A stretch of DNA of 64,000 nt, taken from NCBI GenBank assembly GCA_011799875.1, contig CM022299.1, positions 355,770,782 to 355,834,781 of the forward strand, in the 5' to 3' direction. This DNA is from Thinopyrum elongatum (Eukaryota > Streptophyta > Magnoliopsida > Poales > Poaceae). Shown in pieces: positions 24,376-37,209 of this stretch; the stretch's first letter is position 1; each line of letters opens with the position of its first letter. The notes beneath the pieces are model-generated. The model saw only the letters and a list, made by a program, of their open reading frames with translations. It did not search any database and was not told the origin of the DNA. The position numbers were made by a program, and so were the translations under genes.

Positions 24376-24964
24376 GCGGCCGATGTGTGGTAAGTAGTAG
24401 TGCATGCAGGCAGGAGTGCGTCTACTACATTTGGACGTGATGCCTTATTGATTATTTCCTTGGATATCGTCATAATTATCGATCTTCTATCAATTGCGCA
24501 ACAGTAAACTTTGTTACCCACCACCGTAGATTCATTGTCTTGAGAGCAGCCACTGGTGAAATCTACGGCCCCAGGGTCTATTTTTTATCATATTGCTTTG
24601 AGATCTTATTTTATTAATTCGCTTTTATTTTCAGATACTGTTATCCAAAACCCAAAAATCCTCTGCCACTTTTTATTACTTATTATTTTTGGTTTATCGA
24701 GAGGCTTTTATATCATCTATCACAAATTTACTACCCGTCAACTTGCCAATTTTGACAGCGTTACCCAGGAGGGATTTAAAACCCCCTTACGCGTTGGTGC
24801 AAGTATTTGTTCTGTGTGGCATGGTAACCGTTTACATAGTGTTGCTGTGTTCTCCTACTCGCTTGATACCTGGTTCATAACGGGAGGAAAATACCTACCG
24901 CTCGATTGGTGTACTGCATCATCCTCTTTTTGGGGAAACACCGACGCAATTTCAAGCGACATCA

Positions 24965-25820
24965 AGGGTATCTTGTACACAGTAGCCTAGTGTGTGTTAT
25001 TCTCTCTCTCATCTCTCGTTGTTCTTGATTTGGATGATCTTAGTACCGCGGACTTTGTTACTATAGTTGAATCTTTGGTGTTCTTCCCCTCTCTACCTTC
25101 TTGTGATGAATTGAGTCTTGGCTCTCTTGAGGTTCGTTTATGTGGTTGATTGAGATATGGATTTTGAGACACACTTGATGTATGTCTTGCGATGGGGATA
25201 TTGTGGTGACCAAATGGGAGTTCTATTGATTCACTTGTATGTATGTTTTGGCACTCAATCATGGATCCCGCGGTTACATTGGGGTAATCTATGCATAGGG
25301 GTTGATGCAAGTTTTTCGTCCTACGTTTCTTCCGATAGAATGAAAACTTTGGAGTGATTCTTTGTTGCATGTTGAGGGATTGTTATCTAGATCAAATTAT
25401 GTTTATCATTGTGAGAGTAATTGTGCACTGGTGAAAAGTATGAACCCTAGGCTTTGTTTTCAAGCATTTACAATACCGTTTTTGCTACGTTACTACTTCC
25501 TACCTTGCCTGGTTTTTTTAGATTACAAAAACCTATATCTACTATCCATATGTAACCTTGGTAGCAAACCATCTCTCGCGCGGCCGAACTAGTGCACCTA
25601 TACAATTTCCATTGTATTGGGTGTTGTTTGGGACACAATAGACCTCTTGTTATTTGGTTGCAGGGTTGTTTGAGAAGAAGACATCTTCATCTACACACGC
25701 CTCCCATGTGATTGATAAACCTTTAGGTTCCACGTGAGGGAAAAATTGCTCACTGTCCACAAAAATATGCGCTTGGGGCCCAACTGAGTCGTACAAGAAT
25801 AAAGTGCATAGTAGACATCA
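24965..25820 (+). mobile_element. inverted copy of part of element 4's 3' LTR
   Basis: It matches 51988-52807 inverted and ends in gtagacatca at 25820, where the copy of element 3 begins with gacgacatctcagg. Confidence 0.8.
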
Positions 25821-28800
25821 GACGACATCTCAGGGTGATCCTGATGGATAGCAAATACATGCCAGAGTTCGAAAGGAATAAGTCCGGGATCCAGATGAAT
25901 CAAAGTCCCTGAAGACTTCCTTGATCTGAAACTTTTCGTTCGATGGCTCATTACTTCCGCCCGAGCATTAAAAAATTGGGAAGAAGTTAAAAATCCGATA
26001 GGGTAACATCTCAACGATAAAGGGTAGAAGTCCTCACACCGAGCATGCCCCGAGCCAAAGGCACTGGTCGGACCAAACCAAACCTTACTTAGGTCGTTGC
26101 TGCTTCCGCCGCGTTTGATAACAAGCCGATGATAACCTGTGCTTCACGCAGGATCAAGCAAAACCAGCCTGGCCACCATCTCAGGCTGCGGGCTGAACAG
26201 CCATTGAGGTCCAGGAGAGTAGAGACCGCTTGCGCTATCCTCGGGTGAATGCAAAGAACCGTCTTTGGCCGACCCGCGATATGATCTACGTAGATAATGA
26301 AAAGCTCAAACCTCCCCATCACCATCCATAAGGACTAGGGGACCCGGAACTGAGATGCCGGATATCTCACATGGCTCGATAAGACATGCGGTGCTCGAGA
26401 CTACACTCGTGCCGGTATAGCACAAGATGACTGGCAAAACCTTGCTTGGGTCATAGGAGCTACACACCAAGTGTTTTTAAACAGACGAGGTGATTGCAAC
26501 ACCTATTCCCAGAAGCGTTTAAAACCTGTTAACATTGACAAGATACGACGGAACTACTACCGACCCGTTGTGTGGATCAAAGATTTCCTTCTCCACATGC
26601 CATATGGTCCAAGAGTGACCTCCCACATCAATATTTACAATTAATGCTAAAGGGTAGCCGGCACTGGCTCAATAGCTTGCCCGAGAGACTCCATTAGGAG
26701 CTGATGGAGCTTTGAGGATGCTTTCCGCAGCTAAACTTCCATGGCACTTATGTCGGCCTACGGACACCATGACCTGAGTCAACTCACCAACAACCAAACG
26801 TCAAGAAGGGCGCGAGTTTGCCAGAAATTTTGGAATCGGTTCTTGACGAAAAATAATCAAAATCACGACTGTCCTGGTGCAGAAGCAATTGGCTGTTTCT
26901 GCACAACTTCATGACGATATGGATTGGCGCGACAGCTTCAGGACAAGCAACCGAAGACCAATGGTGGCTCTCCTTCCCTAATGACGATTCTGCGTAGGGG
27001 AAGACAACCATTATCTTGTAGTAATTAGAATGAGAGACCCTGACACTGGAGGCGTGACGAGACGAGGATAATTCCAAGACACAGTAAGAACAACAAGCAA
27101 TCGCCACCATAAAGGCAAATAGAAGTTACGCCGAAGAGCGACTAAGCATGCGAGATCTCAGCAACCAACGCAATGGCCAGAAAGAAGAAGACCTTTAAAG
27201 GGAACATGGATGGGCCCATCTACGGAACAAGATCATCACAAGCTTTCCAAAGTCATGCACCTCAGATAACCCCGCCTGCCAATCTGATACGTCTCCAACG
27301 TATCTCTTAATTTTTATTATATTTAGTCTGGTTTGTGATGTTTTATATGCATTAATATGTATTTTATATTAATTTTTGGACGACCTATTAACTTGAGCCC
27401 AGTGCCAGTTTCTATTTTTTTGTTTCCTGGTTTTGAGTTTTACAGAAAGGATAGCAAACGAAGTCAAAACGGAATAAATAACTTTCACGATGATTTTTCT
27501 TGGCCAGAGACACTCAGAGGACTTGGAAGGAGGGGGCAAGAGGAGTCCCGAGATCACAAAAGCCCTTAGTGGCGCGACCCTAGGGGGACGGCCTGGCTTG
27601 GGACCCCCTCGGGAGTCCCCCAACCCTATTTTTCACTAATAAATTCCCAAATATTCCCAAAACCAACCAGAACGTTCCATCAAAATAGTTTCAATCGCTG
27701 CCAAAGCCTCTGTTCACGTGAGATCCCTTCTTGGGGGCGCTTTTCCGACGATATGGCCGGAGGGGGATTCGATCATGGAGGGACCTCTCATCAACCTTGC
27801 TGCCCTTCCGATGGATGGTGACGAGTTACCATAGACCCTACGGTCCATAGCTAGTAGCTAATGGATCTTTCTCTCTCTCTTGATCTCAATACAATTGTTC
27901 CCTCGATGTTCTTGGAGATTATTCGATGTTGAAATCTTTTTTGTCATGTGTTTGTGAGATCGATTGAATTGTGGGATTTATGATATCGATTATCTATAAT
28001 ATATTTGAGTCTTCTCTGAACCTTTATGCATGATTAAGAATATCTTTGTGATTCTCTTCGAACTATCATTTGGTTTTGGCCAACTAGATGGTTTTTCTTG
28101 TCAATGGTAGAGGTGCTTAGTTTTGGGTTCATCTTGCGGTGTCTCACCTATTGAAAGGGCGGTGGTAGCGAGTGCACGTGTTGAGGTTGTTGCCATCGAG
28201 GATAAAAAGATGGGTTATATCATTGTTTGAGTTTATCCCTCTACATCATGTCACTTGCTAAGGCGTTACTTCACACTGTTCTTATGACTTAATACCATAA
28301 GATGCATTGCTGGATAGCGTGTCGAACTGTGTGGAATAATAGTAGTAGAGAGAACGTTTTGGTCTACTTGTCATGGATTGTGTGCCTATATTCATGATCA
28401 TTGCCTTAGATATGTCATCTAACTTTTGCACTTTGTCTAATCAATTTGCTCAACAGTAATTTGGGGGCACCCACGGTATGCTTCTTCAAGGGAGAGCCTC
28501 TATGAATTCCTATGGCCCCCGGGTTCTATGTTCCATCATATATTTTTCAGAATTAAAACAAAAAAACCCCAAAAATACCTTGCCTAGAATTTAATTTAGA
28601 TTTTTTAGTTTGCCTTTTATTTCTCTTTTATACCTATCTCTATTAGATCCACCTCTTGTTTCGAGGACCATGAAGGGATTGAAAACCCCCTTTTGTCGTT
28701 GTTGATGACAAGTGTTTTTGTTGGTGAGCTTGCTTAGATGGAGACTTGCTTTGTGCCTCCTCTTTGATTGATACCTTGGTTCTTAAATAGGGAAAAATAC

Positions 28801-31800
28801 TTACTCTACGTTTGTGCATCACCCTTTCCTCTTCAGGGAAAACTCAACGCAAGCCTCAAGAAGTAGCACAATACACTCCAAGAACTTGGGTCATAAAGCA
28901 GACCGGCAAGATTGCAACGAAACTTTAGGGCAAATGCTAACCTGCAACGAGGATGAGGATGATTCCCCTGGTCGAGCCAATGGAGGCCAAAAACAATTCC
29001 CTCCCCGAGGGTTGTGTGAAAGGGTGTGAACATGTATGCTATGTTACCCACATCCCTAAAAAAAGAAGGGGAAGCTTGGTGGAAGCAGCGCGAGCGCTAT
29101 GCAACGTATATACCCTAGAGCCCCGTAGAACCGAAAATACAATCTAGGGTGGCTGCCAGATCACCTTCGACAAATGAGATCATCCGACTTTATCCATCAT
29201 GGAGGATGGGCGGCTCTGCTGTTCTCAACCCCATAGTGGATGTTTTCACTCACACTGGTGACTTATAGACGAGGCAGCAGCCTCAAACTGAATCTACGGC
29301 GACACAGTCAGGAAGATCTGGGCATCGATCCCGTCAAGGATAAACTCGGCAATACCACTTTTAAGGGTTCATACCAGGCGTCGGAGGGCAGTGTCGGGGA
29401 CCATAACCCTGGGGTGGCTTCGGTCACTCCAGAGAAACTTTCGGGCAAGGATTACTCTTCTATAATTGTTCCTTTCCTAGTGGTTTAATCCACGAACTTC
29501 CGGGCCACTGCCTCTCCACTTGTTTCAACATCGTCCCACATTACGCTTATCAAACAGTAAAAAAAATGCCAGGGCCCAACGTCTTAAAACAGAAAACGGA
29601 CACAGAAATTCCCTTCCCTACAGAGGAGTGACCACGGCTCTCGGCATGAGGCTCAAGCCACCGAACAGACGTCAGGCCCTCCAAAGCCACAAGGACAACG
29701 GTCACCGCGAGCTCTGGCCAGACACTCCCAAGGAGTTACCTTGCTCTACGACAATTATCAAGACGACAACACAAAAGGGTAATACACTCCATTGTCTCCC
29801 TACTGTATTCTGAGGACTTGTTCTCTAGGGTACATGCTTTACCTTAAAATCATGGGAGAACAGTGAGCACTCTTACAAAGATACACATCGTTGTCTAAAG
29901 CAATATGGCTGGGTAGTCCTGGTTATCTTAAGGGTGTGTGTCAAAGCCCCCAGGCCTCGTATGGAACAATGTTAAGACTTAAAAAATGTGTCGCTACTAG
30001 CTAGAGCCTTACAAGGATTCCGCACTAGCGAATGCCTTTAAGCATAGCAACGGTAACTAGCAAGTGGCATTGATGAACCTTGGATTCGACAAGGACCCGC
30101 TGGTACACAGAGTAGGAAGGCCAGCATAAGGCAGAGCCAGCCAGGAGGAAGTTAGACCATGATAGATGCTATGTGTAAACTCTCCTCTTTTAGCTATGTA
30201 ATTTTTAGCAATGTTTTCCGGCTTAAACCTATAATCAGAGAGAAGACCGATGTGGTCGTGTTCCACCAATTTATGTGTGATACCTGTTCTATTCTCTCTT
30301 AAGTTTGTGCCGAATACAACTTTCGCGGATTACTATCCTAACATGCTTGTAGAAAGGACACCAGGCTCTAGACCAGGGCTGGACTAAAAACCATCCTCAC
30401 TTCCTTGCCACAAACACTTTTATCAAGTCATACGGCCTTTTGTTCTCGGGTATTAATATTATATGAATCAGTTCGAATTATGTTCTTTGGTCAATTGTTG
30501 GTGCCAGCTCCTATGCTTACCCGTTACATTCCCCGATCATTCATTAAGGGTACGGGGCACCACTGTGATTATGCTTTCGGTTTAACCGGTTTAGGGCCTT
30601 AGTGGAAAAAGCCGAGAGTGACTATCAAATAAGCATAACTGGGAGCGGCGATCTGATGATGTGTATCAAACTAGAATCGATGGAGGTTCCTGTTTAAATG
30701 ATGGGCCTATTTGTAAAATTTGGCCAGAGTGTTAATGGTTAGACTTGGCTGAGAGCGAAACACTACACATGGGGCAAAGTAATCGCTTCGACTTCGAGCT
30801 CCTCTGACGAAGTAAGTGAAAGTTACAAAGCCTCCTATAATCAAATTGCTAGTTTCCGTTAACACAACCGCCCGGGTCACTAGACGCTGGCCAAGGGTTG
30901 CTTGTTATTACAGAAGCACCCTACGTAGTATCTACAAAGAGGTGGAACCGTCGATGGGCCACTTCAGATGATAAACATGTCAAACAGGAGTCAATAAAAA
31001 CCAATCATAAAGAATTCACTTTAAACAAAATACAATTTTTTGCAACCTCGCACATCATAGGGAGGTCTACTCAGGCCACAAGAATGGTGTCTTTATTACC
31101 CCTATCTTGGATATACGGCACCCAGAATCACATCCGTGAAGTATTGTTCGGCACACTTTCTTCCGTCCGGACCGCCGGGCCCGACATCTGACCTATGGCT
31201 TGAACCCCAGGGTAGTGCGTATTTACAGATGCATACGCCGGCAGAGCTCCCTCCAGCAAGATGAACACTTCCAAAGATGGAAGTAGGGGGCTGGCACTTT
31301 GCAGCCTTTGGGTTAAACCAAAATATCTACGCGGGAGAGAACACCGCGCCACATAGCGAGTTAGAGGTCCTCCATGGCTGGCCTGGCGGTGCAGTATAGC
31401 CCATCAGCTGCTCTCTGGTCCCCGAGGATACACGGATGCGACGACGCTTAAATTGTGCCCAAAATGCCTTTGCTCACCTACAGTTTGCGATCGCTGAAAT
31501 GCCTACACAACTCCGCAACACTCCTCGGCAGATTTGTTAAAGGCACCTGAGACATGCGACTTGCGTCAACTCCGAGAAGCGGCCACCATCAAAGACACAC
31601 TGCATTAAGAATGGCTTACCGCCGGCTACTATCTGGGAAACTTGCCGGTGTTCGTCATGATTCGCCCTTGCTTCCACCTGGACCTCTTGGGCGGCAGCTC
31701 AGCTTTTGATCTCGGTTGTGTCCATTCTCTTTGTCGCCTTGTGAATGTCGCGCTCCATGTGACAGGCCTTGAGTCCTATCTACCTCTGTAATCCGAGCTT

Positions 31801-33009
31801 GGTCCTTCTTTCGAGCTTCTCGCTATTGGGTCGCTCGTAACGAGGGCCTCCATATCGGCCGCGGCACGCTAAGTCAAATCACACATAAATATCTATTAAG
31901 TTGTTTTTTTTGGCAATGAATAAAGCTAACGTGCCATATGTTAATATCTTACCTTGCGTCTGGTCCATCTAGTTTTGAAGCAGATTAATGTCCTCCTTGG
32001 CCGTGCAAGCTTGTGATTAAGTTCCTCCAACTCTTTCGAGTTGAACGCCGAATTTGAGGCAAGACCTGCATTTTTTTTTTAACTCTGATAACAAAATGAT
32101 CCTCTCTCGGACGTTCTGTCCGACAAGAGTCTTGGGGCTACTACATATTCACTTTTACTACTACTTAATAGACAATGTATCGACCCCCAAGTCAGTTTTG
32201 AACTAACTTATGGCTCTGGGGGCTACTACATACAAGCTCTTAACAGCATAAATTATAAATTAACAACAAAGGCTGGAAGATTTTTTTTCAAGATTCTCTG
32301 GACAACTTTTTCCCTATCAAAGTATGTCCTTAAAGGCTACTGAGTAAACTTGGCATTAATTAAAGAACAAAGTTGTTCAAAATTGACATACCTAAAAACC
32401 TTTTGAAATGCGTATGAGGGCCTCCACCTTCCGGGCTTGTAGACTGGAATTGCTTGAACGCCATGCCAAGAATGGCAAGGTGTTCGGACAGACTTGAGGA
32501 CCTCCTAGAGACTGCCTCTTTCCTTACGCTGCCCCATGATGGCGGTGGGCATCCTCGGCCCTGTTCCTTGTCGAGAGAGGGTGGTCACTACTTCCGGGCT
32601 CGGTGGCGATTTGAGCAGTTGGGACCTGGGATTTCCCGAGCATTAAGACCCGTTTCTCAAGGACCAGGGAGATCTTTCCCCTTTCGTCCTCGATGACGAG
32701 GTTTTCAAACCTCGTCCATAAGTACAAATCGGCACCCCTCACTGTGTTCAACACAAGATGGTCTCAATGTGAAAAACCTCCCTGAGCTTGTCGTGGGCAG
32801 GGGAGGTACATACATGCCCATCCGAGGAGCTCTCGGCTACTCGGGTGGAGGGACGGCGTTGTCTGATCCCTCGCCTGGGTGGCGGCGTTGCCTGCTATGG
32901 AAGCAAATCAAGGCAGTCGAGTCAAATGCATGGAATCAAAACTTGTTTATGTACAAGTGTGTTCGATGGGATAACCTCCTCGGCTGCGGCTTCTCTCGAT
33001 ATGGCTGAG
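25821..33009 (+). mobile_element. inverted copy of element 3 (gag, protease and antisense ORF), heavily indelled
   Basis: It matches 44812-51987 inverted. Reading order on the plus strand is gag remnants (25821-27280), an embedded LTR copy (27285-28868), protease remnants (about 28900-29600), noncoding sequence, and the antisense coiled-coil ORF on the minus strand (about 30900-32770). Frames open at 48082-48621 and 50835-51332 in the other copy are broken here by one-base indels. An example: gttgaaacctcggtc on the right reads gtttgaaaacctcgtc in this copy. I therefore call no separate genes. Confidence 0.8.
27285..28868 (+). mobile_element. inverted copy of the solo LTR 48964-50534
   Basis: It starts tgatacgtctccaacg and ends aagtagca, flanked by caatc (27280-27284) and caata (28869-28873), the complement of TSD gattg with one error. 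Confidence 0.85.
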
Positions 33010-34392
33010 TGATACCCACAAGTATAGGGGATCGCAATAGTTTTCGAGGTAGAGTATTCACCCAAATTTATTGATTCGACACAAAGGGGAGCCAATAATT
33101 CGCAAGTATTAGCATTTGAAGTTGTCAATTCAACCACACCTGAAAGACTTAATATCCGCAACAAGGTGACCAGTAGCAAAGTAGTATGATATAACGATAA
33201 TAGTGGCAATAGTAACAGTAGCAGTTTGTAGTGATTGTAACGCAGTAAACAGCGAAACTAACTTAGCAAAGATCAATATGTGAAAAGCTCGTAGGCATTG
33301 GATCAGCGATGGATAATTGTGTTGATAATATTCATCATGTAGCAGTTTATTACAGGGCGACACAACTAGCTCCAATCCTCAATGTTATGTAGGCATGTAT
33401 TCGTATAACAGTCATACGTGCGATAGAAAAGAACTGCAATGACATCTTTGTCCTACCCTCCTGTGGCAGCGGAGTCCATAAGGAAACTAAGGGATATTTA
33501 AGGCCTCCTTTTAATAGAGAACATTAACACTCATTAGCACTTAGTGAATACATGAACTCCTCAGCTATGGTAATCACCGAAAGAATCCCAATTAATTGTC
33601 ACCCTTGGGGTATGCGGATCATAACATATATATGGTGTATAACTGCAGATAGGATCAAAACAAATATATTCATAAAACATATAGTTCAGATCTGAAATCA
33701 GGCACGCTCTGGGCCCTAGTGACAAGCATTAAGCTGGCAAGTCATAGCAACATCAATCTCAGAACATAGTGGTTACTAGGGATCAAGCCCTACAAAACAA
33801 CTCGATTACATGATAAATCTCATCCCACCCATCACTGTCATAGCAACCTACTAAGGAATTACTCCACTCCGGTGGCGAGCATCATGAAATTGGTGATGAG
33901 GAAGGTTGATGATGACGATGGCGCGGACTCGAACCCTCCGTAGACCCCACGGACTCCAGATCAGCCCTCCCCGATGAAGAACATGAGTGGTGGCGGCGGC
34001 TCCATATGTAAAACTGATGAATCCTTCTCTCCTGATTTTTTTTTTCTTGGCGAATAGGTACTATATGATTGGAGTTATGGTTCCGGTGGTCCAGGGGGCC
34101 CACAAGCCTGGAGGGGCGACGCCCTGGGTGTAGGCGGGCCCCATCACTTGTGGCTCCTGGTTGGCCTCCCTCTGGAATATTCTTTCCGCCAATATTTTTT
34201 ATATATTCCAGAAACATTCTCCGTAAATTTTCAAGTCATACCGAAACTTTGGATTTCTTTGTACAAAAACAACACCTGGCATTCTGCTAAAAACACGTCA
34301 GTCCGGGTTAGTTTTCTTTCAAATCGTGCAAATTATAGTCCAAAACAAGAGCGAAAGAGTTTGGAAAATTAGATACGGTTGGAGACATATCA
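33010..34392 (-). mobile_element. inverted copy of element 2's 3' LTR
   Basis: It matches 43406-44811 inverted, running from tgatacccacaag to ggagacatatca. The preceding ctgag (33005-33009) is the complement of the ctcag that follows the LTR at 44812. Confidence 0.87.
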
Positions 34393-35670
34393 ATTCCCCC
34401 ACGCTAACTCATTGCTTGTCCTCAAGAAATTTAGTTGACAAACTAAAAGTGACAAATAAAACTTTTACAACTCTGTTTATCTTGTTGTGCTGCAAATATG
34501 TCTAACCAATGTTCAGGTTTTCAGCAAGATTATGAACTAACCATATTCACAATAACACTTAGTTCCCACATTACTCAATTCAATAGCAAAATCAACTAGC
34601 GAGCAATATAATATCTGGATGACAACCTTTTTGCAACATAGTCATGATATAATATGACATAATGTATATCTCACTAGCCCTTCTGAACCGCAAAAACATA
34701 ATGTAGAGCACCTTCTGAAGTTTCAGACACTACGACATTGTAATTCCATGGCAAAAGAAGTCCAGTTCACACTCATCTCACAATATTACTAATCCACAAA
34801 GCATATAAATGACAGTAGTGCTCTCCACTGATGCTTTATATAAGAAGATTATGACTCAAACATAAAAATTAAATGGATAGACCCTTCGCACAAAGAAGGA
34901 AGCAGGGATTGCAGAGGTGCCAGCGCTCGAAGCTTTTTTAAACAAAGAGAATAAAATTTTGAGAGGCATGCTTCTCATTGTCCAACGTAACAACCAGAGA
35001 TCTCACTATCTTCCATGCTAGACACATATATATGGATCCCAAACAGAATGGTAAAGTTTTACTCCCCCCTCCCCCAAACACAAGCCATGGCTAGCCGAAT
35101 CCTCGGGTACCCTCATACCAACAACATCAAGGGGGTTTTTTTTCTTATTTTTATTTTGATTTTTGATGTTTGATCAAGGACTGGGCATCCCTTACCAACC
35201 ACCTTTCTCGTGAATGACAATTGAATCCCACACTCATCGATGAGAATAACCCACCTAGTATGGAAGATACTCACACGCGCCCCCTGTCGCTACATGAGCG
35301 ATTCAGGCATACAAAAACAGTTATATTTGAAGATTTAGAGTTTGGCACATGCAAATTACTTGTAACGGCAGGTAAATACCATATAGGTAGGATTGTGGAC
35401 TCGTATGAATAACTTTTGGGTTTGAAGGAAGTGATGCACAAGCATAATTCCCGCTTAGTACTAGCGAAGGCGAGCAAATAGATTGACGAGCGACCAATTA
35501 GAGAGCAACAATTGTCATAAACAGCTGGATTTAATAACATTGGGTAACAGGCAAGAGTAGGATATGAATCACCATGAACTAACAATAGATCGTGGAGGCT
35601 TTTTGGTTTTGATTCAACTACATGCGGGAACATTGCCAAGTTCAAGCCCCTTGAATTAATTCAGAGATGT
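34393..35670 (-). mobile_element. second inverted copy of element 2's 3' internal region
   Basis: It matches 42116-43405 inverted and is a third version of this sequence, since 16573-17851 is another. It is visibly the noisiest of the three, with many single-base insertions and losses in homopolymers. Confidence 0.85.
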
Positions 35671-36686
35671 TGAAACCCAACTATAGGGGATGAGTTGTAG
35701 CCTTTCTCGTAAATAAGTGTCGAACCCAACGAGGAGCTAAAGGAAGGATTTGTATTCCCTTCAAGTCTATCGACCACCGATACAACTCTACGCGCAACTA
35801 ACGTTCTCTTTACCTAGAACAAGTATGAAACTAGAAGTACTTGTGAGGCGTGATAGGAGTAGGTTTGCAAGATAAAGAAATAAATCTAGGGGCTGTTTAG
35901 ATAAGAAATAACTAAGTTAGTTTTAGTAGAGAGCTTTTTGTCACAAGAAAGTTTATTTGTCCCTAGGCAGTCGATAACTAGACGGTAATCATATTGCAAT
36001 TTTTATATGAGGGAACATAAGCTAACATACTTCTCTACTTGGATCATATGCCCTTATGATTGGAACTCTAGCAAGCATCCGCAACTACTAAAGCTCATTA
36101 AGGAAAACCCAACCATAGCATTATAAGGTATCAAGTCCTCTTTATTCCCTACGCAAACAACACCTACTACTCGGTCTATGCTTCTGTCACTCACGCCACC
36201 CACCATAAGCGAATCATGAACAATATGCCAAACCCCTACCACGGGGTTCCCTCACTCTTGCGCGAACGGAGAGCACCATGGACAGCACACATAATAAAAC
36301 ATGCAACTCAAACCAATCATGATCGTCATCAACCAATAGGAACAAAACGGATCTACTCAAACATCATAACTATAGCCATACTCTCTTGGGAATATAATAG
36401 CGTTGAGACCATGTTTAGTAGAGATTACAGCAGGGAGAGATGTGTTACAACCTGCTGCAATAGAGGGGGAAGAGTTGGTGATGGTCGCGGCAAAGTTGTT
36501 GGTGTATGATCGCCGTCATGATGATGGCCCCGGCGGCGTTCGGTGCGCCCCACACGGCAGAGAGGGGAGAGAGCCCCCTTCTTCTTCTTCTTCTTCCTTC
36601 TTCTGACCTCCCCCTAGATGGTGAGGAGTGGTTTTCCCCTCTGTCCTTGGCCTCCATGGCGGCGGAGGGCGGGAGCCCTCTAGATT

Positions 36687-36722
<36 letters not shown>

Positions 36723-37209
36723 CCTTCTGTTTCTACGCTCTCCAGATTCTGTCCTTTCACCTTTCCTTAAATTCCCGAGATCTGTANNNNNNNNNNNNNN
36801 NNNNNNNNNNNGTAACTCCAATTGGGCTGAAATTTTAACACGACTTTTATCCGGATATTAGCTTTCTTGCGGCGGAAGAAGGGCATCTACCGCCTTACGG
36901 GGTGGCCACAAGGGTCCAGGGCGCACCCCCTGCCTTGCCGCCGCCTCGGGCATCGTGTCGCGTTGATTCCAATTCCCAAAAATCACATATATTCCAAAAA
37001 AAATCTCCGTAAGTTTTTATCATGTTTGGACATCGTTTGGTATGGATATTCTGCGAAACAAAAAACAAGCAACAAACAGGAACTGGCACTGCGCACTAGA
37101 TCAATATGTTAGTCCCAAAAATAATATAAAAAGTTGCCAAAAGTATATAAAATTTGTAGAATATTGGCATGAAACAATCAAAAATTATAGATACGACAGA
37201 GACGTATCA
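35671..37209 (-). mobile_element. inverted copy of element 1's 3' LTR, interrupted by the N gap
   Basis: 35671-36786 and 36812-37209 together form one LTR, with sequence on either side of the Ns continuous in the LTR alignment. The left part is indel-rich, while the right part is nearly identical to 15983-16383 inverted. The quality change at the gap suggests that two different contigs were joined. Confidence 0.87.
36787..36811. other. assembly gap of 25 N
   Basis: The left flank ends agatctgta and the right flank begins gtaactccaattggg. In the intact LTR (complement of 16365-16392) these read agatctgtaactcc, so the flanks overlap by gta and no sequence is missing. Confidence 0.95.

Larger units (their letters stand above)
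18653..24964 (+). mobile_element. inverted copy of the solo LTR at 52808-59721, split
   Basis: Bases 18653-18997 match about 58717-59049 inverted, and 24376-24964 match 52808-53401 inverted. The first 670 bases of the LTR are missing because the inverted block starts inside it. It ends in cgacatca, followed by agggt (24965-24969), the complement of TSD accct. Confidence 0.82.

Noticed and set aside
36506..36861. Frames running through the N gap
   Set aside because: The gap is translated as unknown residues; the sequence is LTR and the gap is spurious.
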